64,000 nucleotides of DNA from Corynebacterium pseudodiphtheriticum DSM 44287. GTDB taxonomy: Bacteria > Actinomycetota > Actinomycetes > Mycobacteriales > Mycobacteriaceae. Each line of letters starts with the position of its first letter. Position 1 is the first letter of the stretch. Positions 1 to 9,512 of the stretch are shown piece after piece. The notes below the pieces were generated by a model. The model was not told where the DNA came from. It did not search any database and saw only the letters and a program-made list of their open reading frames with translations. The stretch is taken from NCBI RefSeq assembly GCF_000688415.1, contig NZ_JIAH01000009.1:123930-187929 (forward strand), read 5' to 3'. The translations under genes and the position numbers were made by a program.

Positions 1-2009
1 CGGGAAGTGATTTTCCGTATTGGGCTAACGCGACGAAGGTGGACTCGGTGCAGCCGAATAGTTCCACGGCGGCGTTTCTGGATATTGATACTGCGTTGGC
101 GGCCTCGCCGAGCCTGAGCATTGAAAAGCCAGGAGCTTACCCGTTGTTGTTCACGCTCACGGGGATTCAGGATGGCGACCCGGTACATTTGGCTAGCGAA
201 CGCCTAATTTTAAGCGTGGGGGATCCTAATACCGTGGACCTTGACGACGCTACCGGCACCGGCACCCCTGCTATTGCTAACAGCGAACACGGGTTGTCTC
301 TCATCGTGCCGGTTTCGACAATGATTGATCCGGTGCCGGGAGCCACGGGTGATGATCCGTTAATCGTGCGCTCGGAAGATTTCACCCACCAAATTTCCGC
401 AGGCGGACGGCTGTATGAGCTAGTCAAAACGTATCGCGAACACGAACTTCGTGGTGCATCATGCATGGCTTTAGACCCCGCAGTGGTGAATTTCGCATCG
501 CGGATGACCGAGGGCTACTACGTCAACGAGCAACGCCCAGAAATTAATAACGAGCCAGTGCGTCTGCGGGATTCTTGGGGAACCAACAAAGAACCAGATC
601 TCGGCATCGAAGGCACAGGGGCTGACAATGCACGGGTCTGGCTGGATATGTTGCGTGAGATCGATTGCGTCCTGGCGATGCCGTGGGCAAACACGGACCT
701 CAACGCTGTACAAGGCACCCATGACGGCTGGATGTTGCATGAAGCCACCGATCGCGGCCCGGAGTTGCTGCAGCGGATCCTTGGCCTGGACGCCAAGCCG
801 CTAACGCTTCCCGGAAACGGCTATGTTTCACGGGAAACATCCTATGCATTAGGAAACCTTCCGGAAGGTGCTCACTTAATACTGGCAGATAATGCGGTAG
901 CCACCGCTGCCGAGGCTCTCGCGGACCCAGAGATCCACCTGCGAGCATCCACCTTCGACAGTGCACTGGCGGCAATCTTAAGCGATACCGGCCAGCAGCC
1001 AGTCACGTCCCCCTTCACGCCCTTGGCACACCGCACCGGGGAAACGAAAGCCTCGGAACATGCGCGCACGATCACCGCTGCCAGCACGCTCCGCGCCACC
1101 GTTCGCAACCAAGGTACGGAGTCAACCGATACTGCTACCAACGGCAACACCATCGCGTTGCTACCTGCGCTTGTCGACGCCACCGTCGCCGATACCTTGC
1201 TCGAGACCGCAGCTGAACTACTGTCAGAACCGGGCATCACCCCGCAACCACTGGGCGCAGCCGTCGACAAGAACGCTATCGATCCCGCAGACGCCCACGA
1301 ACTAGCCGCGCACACCGATGCTTCCACAACCCCCGCATCCGGAAGCCCGTATCCAGACCCCACGGTGTTCACCGACCTGGAGCTCACCCAGGTGCGGCAA
1401 CAGGTGCGCTATATTAACGAGCTCATGTCGATCATGAACAATGATCCCGCAATCTCGATGACTCGTTATGAGTACACTCTGGCACTCCGTCGCGACATGC
1501 TTATCGCCTTGTCGCACCACCAGCGCAACACACTTTCAGGTTATGACAGGGCAGTCGCCGCCACCTCCGAGCGCATCAACGCCAATCGCGCAGTATTGAA
1601 AGAGCTTCGCGAGTCCGTCTCACTCGCACCCCCAGGCAATGTCTATACGCGCGTCTCAGATTCCTCTCCACTGCTTGTCGTCGCCAAGAATCAGCTTCCA
1701 CTACCGGTGACTACGCAGCTGTCGTACAACTCTCCAAAAGGAACGCGTCTCAACACGCCGGAGCAGGTTAGCATTCCCGCTCGTGGCTCGATTACCGTAA
1801 CAATGACAGCTGATATCCCAGCGGATCGCGGAAGAACTGATATCCGGCTGTGGCTTGCCACACCCAACGGCTCTGGAATTTCGCAACCAGTGGAAATCAC
1901 GGTAAACACTCGGAGCGATTCTGTGATCATATACAGCGTCGTCGCCGGGCTGGCCCTGGTATTGGCTACGACAGTGACGTTGCGGGTGCGGCGTCGCAGA
2001 AAGAATTAG
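1..2009 (+). CDS. DUF6049 family membrane-anchored protein (5' end outside window)
   Basis: The reading frame is open from the first base of the window, so the true start lies upstream; a GTG at 39 is only an internal codon. The visible product is mostly extracytoplasmic in character. It ends with one hydrophobic segment (VIIYSVVAGLALVLATTVTL) followed by a basic tail (RVRRRRKN), a C-terminal membrane anchor. Length, anchor and position directly before murJ and sigM match the actinobacterial DUF6049 family (the Rv3909 position in Mycobacterium tuberculosis). The molecular function is not known; a role in the envelope is inferred from the neighbours. The stop is 15 bases before the murJ start, suggesting co-transcription. 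A near-consensus parS site lies inside the gene at 824-839. Confidence 0.8.
   Translation, partial: GSDFPYWANATKVDSVQPNSSTAAFLDIDTALAASPSLSIEKPGAYPLLFTLTGIQDGDPVHLASERLILSVGDPNTVDLDDATGTGTPAIANSEHGLSLIVPVSTMIDPVPGATGDDPLIVRSEDFTHQISAGGRLYELVKTYREHELRGASCMALDPAVVNFASRMTEGYYVNEQRPEINNEPVRLRDSWGTNKEPDLGIEGTGADNARVWLDMLREIDCVLAMPWANTDLNAVQGTHDGWMLHEATDRGPELLQRILGLDAKPLTLPGNGYVSRETSYALGNLPEGAHLILADNAVATAAEALADPEIHLRASTFDSALAAILSDTGQQPVTSPFTPLAHRTGETKASEHARTITAASTLRATVRNQGTESTDTATNGNTIALLPALVDATVADTLLETAAELLSEPGITPQPLGAAVDKNAIDPADAHELAAHTDASTTPASGSPYPDPTVFTDLELTQVRQQVRYINELMSIMNNDPAISMTRYEYTLALRRDMLIALSHHQRNTLSGYDRAVAATSERINANRAVLKELRESVSLAPPGNVYTRVSDSSPLLVVAKNQLPLPVTTQLSYNSPKGTRLNTPEQVSIPARGSITVTMTADIPADRGRTDIRLWLATPNGSGISQPVEITVNTRSDSVIIYSVVAGLALVLATTVTLRVRRRRKN
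824..839. other. parS-like centromere site
   Basis: TGTTTCACGGGAAACA matches the bacterial parS consensus TGTTTCACGTGAAACA at 15 of 16 positions (T to G at position 10). It lies inside a coding gene about 14 kb from dnaA and about 9 kb from parB-parA, as is usual for ParB loading sites. ParB binding is inferred. Confidence 0.6.
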
Positions 2010-2024
2010 CATGAATAGATTGGT

Positions 2025-5000
2025 GTGTCGTTGACAGATACTGAAACTACTTCGGTTCGATCTACTCGCGGACGCATCGTCGAGCCGACACCACCGGCTC
2101 CGGTACCGAAGAAACGTCCGCAGCCCCTCGCTGTGCCGGACACCGAAGATAAATCCGATCTGCGCCGCGGACGCAATGACGAAAAGGCCAGCGATGCTGA
2201 TGTCGTCCGCGCTACAGGTTCGATGGCGATCGCCACGCTGATTTCTCGTATCACGGGCTTTCTGCGCAATGTATTGATCACCGCCACCTTGGGTGCTGCG
2301 GTAGCTTCGGCCTTCAACACGGCGAATACGCTGCCCAACCTGATCACCGAGATCGTCCTAGGCGCGGTGTTGACCTCACTGGTGGTTCCAGTGTTGGTGC
2401 GTGCCGAAAAGGAAGATCCCGATAGGGGAGAGGCCTTTGTCCGCCGATTATTTACCTTAGCGATTAGCCTACTGGGCACGATCACGCTGATATCTTTGCT
2501 GACAGCGCCGTGGATCACCAGGTTGATGCTGCCGGAATCCGGCCAGGTCAATGAAGTTCAGGCGACGTCGTTCGCGTTTTTGCTGCTGCCACAGATCATG
2601 TTTTATGGGCTTTTTGCCCTGTTCCAAGCAGTGCTAAACACCAAGGGGATTTTCGCACCCGGTGCCTGGGCACCAGTGGCGAATAACGTTATCTCCATCG
2701 GCGTGTTGCTGTTGTACTGGACGGTTCCGGGCTCGCTGAACCCGGCTGCACCATCACCGATCACGGATATCCACGTCGTATTGCTCGGCTTGGGTACCAC
2801 CGCTGGTGTCATCGTCCAGTGTCTGCTTCTGGTGCCGTATTTGCGCCGGGCGAAGGTCAATCTAAAGCCGCTGTGGGGCGTGGATGCACGCTTAAAGCAG
2901 TTCGGTGGCATGGCTGCCGCGATTATCGTTTATGTGGCGATTTCACAGTTGGGGTACGTCATTACCACGCGCATCGGTGCGCTTGCCGACGCCCAAGCGC
3001 CGATCATTTACCAGCAGGCGTGGCTGTTAATTCAGGTGCCGTATGGCGTCATTGGCGTCACGCTGCTGACTGCGATCATGCCACGGCTTTCCCGCAATGC
3101 TGCCGACGGCGACGACAAAGCCGTGGTTCGCGACCTGACGGTGGCCACCAAACTGACGTTCATCGCGCTGATCCCCATCGTCGTGTTTTTTACCGCTTTT
3201 GGCACTCCTATCGCGCAAGGCCTGTTCCAGTACGGCCTGTTCGGTGAAGAGAGCGCGGTTTTGCTCGGTTGGACACTGAGTTTTTCTGCGTTCACGCTGA
3301 TTCCATACGCATTAGTGCTGTTGCACCTGCGAGTGTTTTACGCGCGTGAGGAAGCCTGGACACCAACATTTATTATCGCCGGCATTACGGCAACGAAAAT
3401 TGCGCTTTCCTTGTTGGCTCCGGTCATTGCTGCCCGCCCCGAGACGGTGGTTATTCTGCTGGGCGCAGCGAATGGCTTCGGCTTCATCACCGGTGCCATC
3501 ATCGGTATTTTCTTGCTGCGCCGGAAGTTAGGCTCGCTGCGTGCTCGGGAGGTGCTGTCCGCTTCTGGCTGGTCGCTGGGCGCTGCTTTCGCCGGTTTGC
3601 TGGGCGCGTATGCGGTTCTGTTCTTGTTACGAATGTTGCCGGATTCCTGGGGGCTGGCAATTGTGGACCTCGCACCAGAAACGCTGCAATCAGCTTTGCG
3701 TTCGGCGGGAACACTGGTATCCACGATCATCGCGGGCTTGGTATTTTTGACCGTCACCGGCATCGTTTTGTCCTTCTCCAGGATCCAGGAAATCCAGTCA
3801 CTGGGCCGGGTTGCTCGTCGTCTGCCGGGTCTGTCCAAGCTCATCAAAGTCAATGATTCCGACGACGTCGCCGATGGCGAGATCGACCTGCAAGATATTT
3901 CCGCACGCTTTTTGGCGCAAGATACCTTCAACTCCAGTCCGGTGCCACCACCGATGTCTGCTGGCGTCGTCCGTGGCGCCCGCCTGACCCCTGGCGCTCC
4001 AGTGTCCGACGGACGTTTCCGGCTGCTACGCGATCACGGCAGTGTCGCCGGAGCGCAGTTCTGGCAGGCGAAAGAAAACGCCACGGGTAAAGAGGTTGCG
4101 CTGACGTTTGTCACCACGACAGGTAATGCCCCCATGGCAGCGATGACCCCTGCGCAGTCTGCCCGCGCGGCTGCGGAGGTTTCGCGTCGTACGCGTCGTT
4201 TGGCACAGCTGAATTTGCCAAGTATTGCACCAAATATCCGTGTGCTGTCCTATCGTTCCGGTTGCTTGGTGGTCGCGGATTGGATCCCCGGCAGCGATCT
4301 GAAGACGGTGGCGGAATCGGATGGTTTGGATCCTGCTGCCGTGGCCGAGGCTTTGGCCCCATTTGCCGATACGATCGCCACCGCGCACGAAAAGGGACAG
4401 ACCGTCGGTTTGGATAACCGAAGCCGGGTACGTATCTCCACCAAAGGCACCGCGATGCTGGCTTTCCCGGCTGTGCTGAGTGATAACACCATTGAGGGCG
4501 ATCGTTCCTCGCTGAATTCCGCGATTTCGCAATTGGTGGAATCGACCTCGCCGACGCCGGAAGAGTTGTCGACGATTACAGAACCGCGTGTACCGCAACA
4601 AACTGAAACGGCGGAACTGGCTAAACAGGCTGAACAAACAGACGCAGTTGAGCAGGCTGATCAGGCCAACCAAACTGATCAGGCCCACCAGGCTGGTCAG
4701 GCTGACAACCAGAATGCACAAGCAGTTAGGCAATCGGCGACACCAGCCAGAGAACACGATAGCGACAGGGCTGGCCACGGCACGGAGAAATCAGCCAATG
4801 TGGCAGAATCCGCAAGCTCGCAAGCATCCGCAGCGGATGATTCAAAGCTAAGTGGTACTTCAGCACCGAGTGGGACTGCAGCGGCGCACGCTGCTGCCCA
4901 AGCAACCGAACCGGTGGAGCCCACCCCACGCGAGATTTCCGACCGATTGCAGCGATTTATCCGCGGCGAGCAAGAAGAAGAACCTGGTGAGGTCGAGGCG

Positions 5001-5690
5001 CTGCCGGTCGAAGATGAAGCCACGCCAGATGTGGAAGAGCGCGCCGGTTTCGGAGCCCGTGGTTATTCCAACGGTGGGGTCATCGTCATTGCCACATTCA
5101 CGTTCTTGTTGATCATCGCTGTAGCTGCTTTGTCTGCCTACGTCTTCTCGTTGTTCAACCAAAACGACGATTCCAGCCCGGTCTCCTCGGATGCCATTCA
5201 CACCACCAGCGCTCCACCAGCACCGGTTATTGATTTGCCGGTGATCCAAATTCTGGCCCACGCGCGTTTGTTCCCCGATGGTCCAGAAGCCCCCGAGGCC
5301 ATCGACGGAATTCCAGAAACGGTCTGGGAAACCAATCAATCTGACCCAGCGTTGTTGGTTGCCACCCGAGACCCGGTGATCTTGCAAGACCTAGTCATTC
5401 GCTCTGAGACCGCCGGTGGAAAATTCTCCGTATTTGCGATCAATGACATTACTGGCGACGACGGTGTCACTGCCATGACACCCATAGATCCCGCTACCAT
5501 TGACCGGGAATCGTTACCGCGGATTGCTACCGGCACACTGTCGGAGGGCCGCAATAATGTCACCTTGAATGGCCGCAATGAATTTTCTGGTGGCGTATTG
5601 ATCCAATTCAGTGGCGTGGAAGATGAATTGCGCTTACGTGATGTCATGCTCACTGGCTTGAACACTATCGATAATCTGCAGTTGCAGTAG
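2025..5690 (+). CDS. murJ: MurJ lipid II flippase with C-terminal pseudokinase and extracellular domain
   Basis: The product is 1221 residues. The first ~600 form the multi-pass MurJ/MviN core (for example SMAIATLISRITGFLRNVLI near residue 66), which flips lipid II across the membrane for peptidoglycan synthesis. Residues ~655-820 look like a degenerate protein-kinase fold; there is no HRD or DFG motif, as in mycobacterial MviN, where this part is a pseudokinase that binds FhaA. A Gln/Ala-rich, low-complexity linker (~855-960) follows, then one membrane segment (~1015-1042) and an extracellular domain of ~175 residues. GTG start; TTG at 2031 is an alternative. fhaA, pknB and pknA, which belong to the same regulatory circuit in mycobacteria, lie at 53.5-63.3 kb. 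Confidence 0.9.
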   Translation: MSLTDTETTSVRSTRGRIVEPTPPAPVPKKRPQPLAVPDTEDKSDLRRGRNDEKASDADVVRATGSMAIATLISRITGFLRNVLITATLGAAVASAFNTANTLPNLITEIVLGAVLTSLVVPVLVRAEKEDPDRGEAFVRRLFTLAISLLGTITLISLLTAPWITRLMLPESGQVNEVQATSFAFLLLPQIMFYGLFALFQAVLNTKGIFAPGAWAPVANNVISIGVLLLYWTVPGSLNPAAPSPITDIHVVLLGLGTTAGVIVQCLLLVPYLRRAKVNLKPLWGVDARLKQFGGMAAAIIVYVAISQLGYVITTRIGALADAQAPIIYQQAWLLIQVPYGVIGVTLLTAIMPRLSRNAADGDDKAVVRDLTVATKLTFIALIPIVVFFTAFGTPIAQGLFQYGLFGEESAVLLGWTLSFSAFTLIPYALVLLHLRVFYAREEAWTPTFIIAGITATKIALSLLAPVIAARPETVVILLGAANGFGFITGAIIGIFLLRRKLGSLRAREVLSASGWSLGAAFAGLLGAYAVLFLLRMLPDSWGLAIVDLAPETLQSALRSAGTLVSTIIAGLVFLTVTGIVLSFSRIQEIQSLGRVARRLPGLSKLIKVNDSDDVADGEIDLQDISARFLAQDTFNSSPVPPPMSAGVVRGARLTPGAPVSDGRFRLLRDHGSVAGAQFWQAKENATGKEVALTFVTTTGNAPMAAMTPAQSARAAAEVSRRTRRLAQLNLPSIAPNIRVLSYRSGCLVVADWIPGSDLKTVAESDGLDPAAVAEALAPFADTIATAHEKGQTVGLDNRSRVRISTKGTAMLAFPAVLSDNTIEGDRSSLNSAISQLVESTSPTPEELSTITEPRVPQQTETAELAKQAEQTDAVEQADQANQTDQAHQAGQADNQNAQAVRQSATPAREHDSDRAGHGTEKSANVAESASSQASAADDSKLSGTSAPSGTAAAHAAAQATEPVEPTPREISDRLQRFIRGEQEEEPGEVEALPVEDEATPDVEERAGFGARGYSNGGVIVIATFTFLLIIAVAALSAYVFSLFNQNDDSSPVSSDAIHTTSAPPAPVIDLPVIQILAHARLFPDGPEAPEAIDGIPETVWETNQSDPALLVATRDPVILQDLVIRSETAGGKFSVFAINDITGDDGVTAMTPIDPATIDRESLPRIATGTLSEGRNNVTLNGRNEFSGGVLIQFSGVEDELRLRDVMLTGLNTIDNLQLQ

Positions 5691-5710
5691 CGTTCATAAC
5701 ACGTATTCCA

Positions 5711-5765
5711 AGCGCCGTCCGGTTTTGTTGCACATTGAAATGTGCAATTCCGGACGGCGCTTTCG
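5711..5765. terminator. Nested hairpin terminator after murJ
   Basis: Outer arms AGCGCCGTCCGG (5711-5722) and CCGGACGGCGCT (5750-5761) pair perfectly over 12 bp. An inner stem, TTGCACAT with ATGTGCAA, sits within the loop. A short T-rich stretch follows. It ends the DUF6049-murJ unit and separates it from sigM. Confidence 0.75.
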
Positions 5766-5828
5766 TCGTACCTACGGTGTAATGGGGGCCACAGGGGAAA
5801 TTTTTGGGGAAACATAATCGGGGGGACC

Positions 5829-6392
5829 ATGACAGAACACACTGAAATTTCTGATCAACAGTTAGTCGACGATTTCTGCAGTGGCGATGCCAGTGCTTTT
5901 AACGCGATTTTCACCAAGCACCGGCGTCGATTGCGTGGAGTAGCGCGCCGCTATGCAGGCAACGATCACGATATTGACGACATCATGCAAGATGCGATGC
6001 TTAAAGCCAGCACGAAGCTAGACACCTACCGGGCAGAATCTGCGTTGAGCACCTGGCTGCACCGGTTAGTCATGAATGCCGGTTATGACTACCTCAACCA
6101 CAAGCATCGCCGGGAAACCCCCACGATTGACGCAGAGGTGGTGCCACACGACCACAACCCAGCTTTGGGTTATGATCCCGCTGGAAGTGTGGATGCGCGA
6201 ATTTACCTGCAAGATGCTCTTGCAGAACTCGCCGAGGAACAACGCGAAGCTCTGACCCTGACAGATATCGCAGGCTACAGCATTTTTGAAGTCGCTAAAC
6301 AGCAAGGCGTGGCACCGGGAACCGTAAAATCACGACGTTGGCGGGCACGCCAGGCCATTCGCGACGCCGTCGAACGCGCTCAAACCGGCTAG
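5829..6392 (+). CDS. sigM: ECF sigma factor SigM
   Basis: The 187-residue protein has sigma region 2 (DIDDIMQDAMLKAS, ALSTWLHRLVMNAGYDYL) and region 4 with a helix-turn-helix ending VAPGTVKSRRWRARQAIRDA. It directs RNA polymerase to a small regulon; in C. glutamicum SigM controls thioredoxin and other disulfide-stress genes, which fits trxB and trxA lying just downstream. The frame is open further upstream, but ATG 5829 fits family length and follows a G-rich Shine-Dalgarno region. No RsmA-type anti-sigma gene lies between sigM and trxB, unlike in mycobacteria. Confidence 0.88.
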   Translation: MTEHTEISDQQLVDDFCSGDASAFNAIFTKHRRRLRGVARRYAGNDHDIDDIMQDAMLKASTKLDTYRAESALSTWLHRLVMNAGYDYLNHKHRRETPTIDAEVVPHDHNPALGYDPAGSVDARIYLQDALAELAEEQREALTLTDIAGYSIFEVAKQQGVAPGTVKSRRWRARQAIRDAVERAQTG

Positions 6393-6519
6393 TTGTTAGG
6401 GCAATCATCGTGGGCAGAACCACACCTCCGTGCCATTGCGACCATGCTTGCGTCGCCAAGATTCTGTTTCATTAGCGCGTAGAATATCTGGCAGACAGAT
6501 CCAGCAACGGAGGAAAATA

Positions 6520-7449
6520 ATGATCGTTCACGATGTCGCCATAATTGGTTCTGGCCCAGCCGGCTACAGTGCCGCGCTTTATGCTGCCCGCGCTGAACTC
6601 AACCCAATCGTTTTTGAGGGCTATGAATACGGCGGCGAATTGATGAACACCACCGAGGTAGAGAACTACCCCGGCTTCCAAAAGGGCATCATGGGCCCCG
6701 AGCTAATGGAAGAAATGCGCGCACAGGCCCAACGTTTCGGTGCTGACTTGCGTATGGAATTAGTCGATCGCGTTGAGCTCGACGGTGAAATCAAAAAGAT
6801 CTACGTCGGCGATGAGGAATTTGCCGCCCGCACCGTAATCTTGGCGACGGGTTCGGCACCACGTCACCTGGGAGTAGAAGGAGAAAAGGCGCTGACAGGC
6901 CGTGGCGTGTCTACATGCGCTACATGCGACGGCTTTTTCTTTAAGGACCACGATATTGCTGTTGTCGGTGGCGGAGATTCCGCAATGGAAGAAGCTACCT
7001 TCCTCACCAAATTCGCCCGATCGGTCACCATCGTGCACCGTCGCGAAGGTTTTTCTGCCTCGCCAATTATGCTGGACCGGGCAAAGAACAACGAGAAAAT
7101 CTCCTGGGAGCTGAATAAGACCGTTGCTGCCATTCAAGAATCTGCAGGTAAGGTATCTGGCCTGACTCTGCAAGACACCCAGACCGGCGAAACCAGCGAG
7201 CTGGACGTGACTGCACTATTCGTCGCAATCGGTTCAGACCCGCGTACAGACTTAGTGCAAGGCCAGGTCGATTTGGAAGAAACTGGTTATGTCAAGGTCA
7301 ACCACCCACACACCCACACCAACCTGGATGGTGTATTCGCGTGCGGTGACTTGGTGGATGACCACTACCAGCAAGCCATCACTGCTGCTGGTTCCGGCTG
7401 TCGTGCAGCCATCGACGCCGGCGAGTACTTGGCTGCTGTCGCCCGTTGA
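6520..7449 (+). CDS. trxB: Thioredoxin reductase
   Basis: This NADPH-dependent flavoprotein (309 residues) reduces thioredoxin. An N-terminal FAD-binding motif ([16 protein letters not shown]), the redox-active CATC motif, an NADPH-binding [10 protein letters not shown] motif and the C-terminal FAD motif ([11 protein letters not shown]) are all present, in family order. ATG 6520 is chosen because GGAGG lies just upstream (6509-6513). It lies between sigM and trxA, the likely sigma factor and electron acceptor. Confidence 0.95.
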   Translation: MIVHDVAIIGSGPAGYSAALYAARAELNPIVFEGYEYGGELMNTTEVENYPGFQKGIMGPELMEEMRAQAQRFGADLRMELVDRVELDGEIKKIYVGDEEFAARTVILATGSAPRHLGVEGEKALTGRGVSTCATCDGFFFKDHDIAVVGGGDSAMEEATFLTKFARSVTIVHRREGFSASPIMLDRAKNNEKISWELNKTVAAIQESAGKVSGLTLQDTQTGETSELDVTALFVAIGSDPRTDLVQGQVDLEETGYVKVNHPHTHTNLDGVFACGDLVDDHYQQAITAAGSGCRAAIDAGEYLAAVAR

Positions 7450-7634
7450 GGGCTGTTGGCAGCGGCAGTTCACTGGGAGTCAGCTGGGAATTCCCCCGCT
7501 GCAAAATAGAATTTTGCGCAACGTTTACTTGTGGTCATGGCAGACGCGTTTTCGCGCGCCATGGCGCTAATTCGTTGTGACTACACTAGAATTCTTAGTA
7601 ATTCTTTCTAGAAAACCACGAGGTGACAAGTCAC

Positions 7635-7958
7635 ATGAGCAACACAATTGACATCACGTCCCAGACGTTCAAGTCTGAGGTCGTCGAATCAGATGTCCCA
7701 GTCATCGTCGATTTCTGGGCACAGTGGTGCGGTCCTTGCAAGAAATTAGGCCCAGTGCTGGATGAGATCGCCGCGGAATACGACGGCAAGATCAAGGTCG
7801 CCAAAGTAGACGTTGACACTGAACGCACCCTGGCTGCCATGTTTCAGGTCATGTCTATCCCTTCGGTGATGATCTACTCGGGTGGTTCCAAGGTGGACGA
7901 GTTCACCGGCAATTTGCCGAAAAAGCAAATCATCAGCAAGGTCGAGGCCGTTCTCTAG
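7635..7958 (+). CDS. trxA: Thioredoxin
   Basis: A 107-residue classical thioredoxin with the active site WCGPCK, preceded by the conserved VIVDFWAQ strand and followed by the cis-proline loop (MSIPSVMIY). It is a general disulfide reductant recycled by the trxB product upstream. ATG 7635 is preferred over GTG 7623 because GAGG (7620-7623) is well spaced from it. A perfect 9-bp hairpin, CTCTAGGTT-c-AACCTAGAG (7953-7971), overlaps the stop codon; it lacks a T-run and may modulate read-through into cwlM. Confidence 0.95.
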   Translation: MSNTIDITSQTFKSEVVESDVPVIVDFWAQWCGPCKKLGPVLDEIAAEYDGKIKVAKVDVDTERTLAAMFQVMSIPSVMIYSGGSKVDEFTGNLPKKQIISKVEAVL

Positions 7959-8107
7959 GTTCAACCTAGAGGGAGACCCGAAAGCGGTCATTCTCGCCGT
8001 CCCGCATTCACGCGGGCAACATTTTCTGGCGGGAGTGGCTGCAGGACCGAACAAATTCCAAATATGAACACCACGACCATGGCTATCACGCTGCATGAGG
8101 GAGCGTT

Positions 8108-9292
8108 GTGACGAAAGTATTGAAGGTGGGCGATTCTTCAGCTCGCGTAGCAGAAGCTCGTGCCACTTTGGCCCGCCTGGGCATGCTATCCCACTTCGAC
8201 GGTGACGTGGCGGACTGGAAGACTCAGAAATTCAGCGAAGAAGACAAATACTTCAGCGCTGAATTGGCGGACGCGTTGAAGGCTTTCCAGCAATCCCGCG
8301 GCATCATCCCGTCGGGCACGATCGATGAGATCACCCTACGGGAACTTCGTCATGCCTCGTACACGCTGGGTGCCCGGGTGCTGTCTTTCCAACCCAACCA
8401 AGAACTATTTGGTGACGACGTCGCCCAACTGCAGCGCCAGCTACAGGAATTAGGCTTTTACAGCCACAACCTCGACGGTCATTTTGGACAAAACACGCAC
8501 GAAGCATTGAGCAATTACCAGCTCAACTCCGGTTTACAAGATGACGGAATCTGTGGACCGAACACAATCCACTCTCTTTCTTTACTCGGTCGCCGCATCT
8601 CCACAGGCGGATCGGCACAAGCCATCCGGGAACGCGAGTGGGTTCGCCGTGCCGGGCCAAAACTGGCAGATAAACGTGTCGTCATTAATCCCGCGCTAGG
8701 CGGCGCCAACAAGGGAGCGACTGTCCGCGGACGTTTTGGTGAGATCACGGAAGAAGAAATCCTCTGGGATCTGTCTTCTCGTATCGAAGGACGCATGATT
8801 GCCGCTGGTGTGGAAACTATTATTTCCCGCCCCCGCATGGATGATCCCAGCGAGCGGGAGCGTGCTGATATCGCCAATGCTTTTGGTGCGGACCTCGTGA
8901 TTAGCTTGCACTGCGATCATTATCGGAATGATAAGGCGAATGGCGCAGCAACATTCTATTTCGGCTCGAATTACGGTTCTTCCTCAATGATCGGGGAAAA
9001 ACTTTCTGGCTTTGTACAACGCGAAATCGTTGCCCGCACAGAACTACAGGATTGCCGCAATCACGCACGTACCTGGGAAGTACTGCGCCTGCCACAGATG
9101 CCAACCATCGATGTCGTTCTGGGGTATTTGACGAACCCACAGGATGTCCAAATTTTGACGCAGCCAAAGCACCGCGATGCCATCGCGGAAGCCATCGTCG
9201 TTGGTGTGAAGCGGTTGTATTTGCTGGATCAGGACGATATGAAGACCGGCACCTACAACTTCGCAGAGCTGTTGGAAGCCGAACAGTCTTAG
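8108..9292 (+). CDS. cwlM: CwlM-like amidase homologue (catalytically degenerate)
   Basis: The 394-residue protein has two peptidoglycan-binding repeats (about residues 6-80 and 95-160) and a C-terminal amidase_3 fold (~190-370). Two catalytic features are lost: the usual DPGHGG motif reads NPALGG (first zinc His is Leu197) and the catalytic Glu before the GF/GY motif is Val337. The SxH histidine (His268) remains. In mycobacteria CwlM is a PknB substrate that activates MurA and regulates precursor synthesis; the loss of catalytic residues fits a regulatory rather than hydrolytic role here. GTG start with GAGGGA upstream. No signal peptide is seen, so it is probably cytoplasmic. Confidence 0.88.
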   Translation: MTKVLKVGDSSARVAEARATLARLGMLSHFDGDVADWKTQKFSEEDKYFSAELADALKAFQQSRGIIPSGTIDEITLRELRHASYTLGARVLSFQPNQELFGDDVAQLQRQLQELGFYSHNLDGHFGQNTHEALSNYQLNSGLQDDGICGPNTIHSLSLLGRRISTGGSAQAIREREWVRRAGPKLADKRVVINPALGGANKGATVRGRFGEITEEEILWDLSSRIEGRMIAAGVETIISRPRMDDPSERERADIANAFGADLVISLHCDHYRNDKANGAATFYFGSNYGSSSMIGEKLSGFVQREIVARTELQDCRNHARTWEVLRLPQMPTIDVVLGYLTNPQDVQILTQPKHRDAIAEAIVVGVKRLYLLDQDDMKTGTYNFAELLEAEQS

Positions 9293-9429
9293 CCAGTGTT
9301 TCTCCGGTCTCGTGCATGCAGCATCACGCTAATCACACTGGGCTTTCAGTCTATGAACGCAAACAGTAACGCAAACAGTCAGCAATCAGCACCAAAGTAA
9401 TCAGCAGAGACGGTCAACAGGAAACAAAT

Positions 9430-9484
9430 AACCCGGGCGCTGTGCACTAGTCGAAGTAACGAGGCACAGCGCCCGGGTTTTCCT
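9430..9484. terminator. Bidirectional terminator between cwlM and parB
   Basis: A perfect 16-bp inverted repeat (AACCCGGGCGCTGTGC, 9430-9445, with 9464-9479) is followed by TTTT on the plus strand and preceded by an A-rich stretch that serves the minus strand. It lies between the convergent cwlM and parB genes, so it probably serves both. Confidence 0.85.
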
Positions 9485-9512
9485 TGGGTTTCGCAGAGGT
9501 TTCTGCCCACAT

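Noticed and set aside
4026..4778. Long minus-strand open frame within murJ
   Set aside because: It is antisense to the conserved murJ pseudokinase and linker and has no recognisable protein pattern.
7486..7527. SigM promoter before trxA (GGGAAT ... CGTTTA)
   Set aside because: The spacing of 30 bases is far from the 16-18 expected for ECF promoters.
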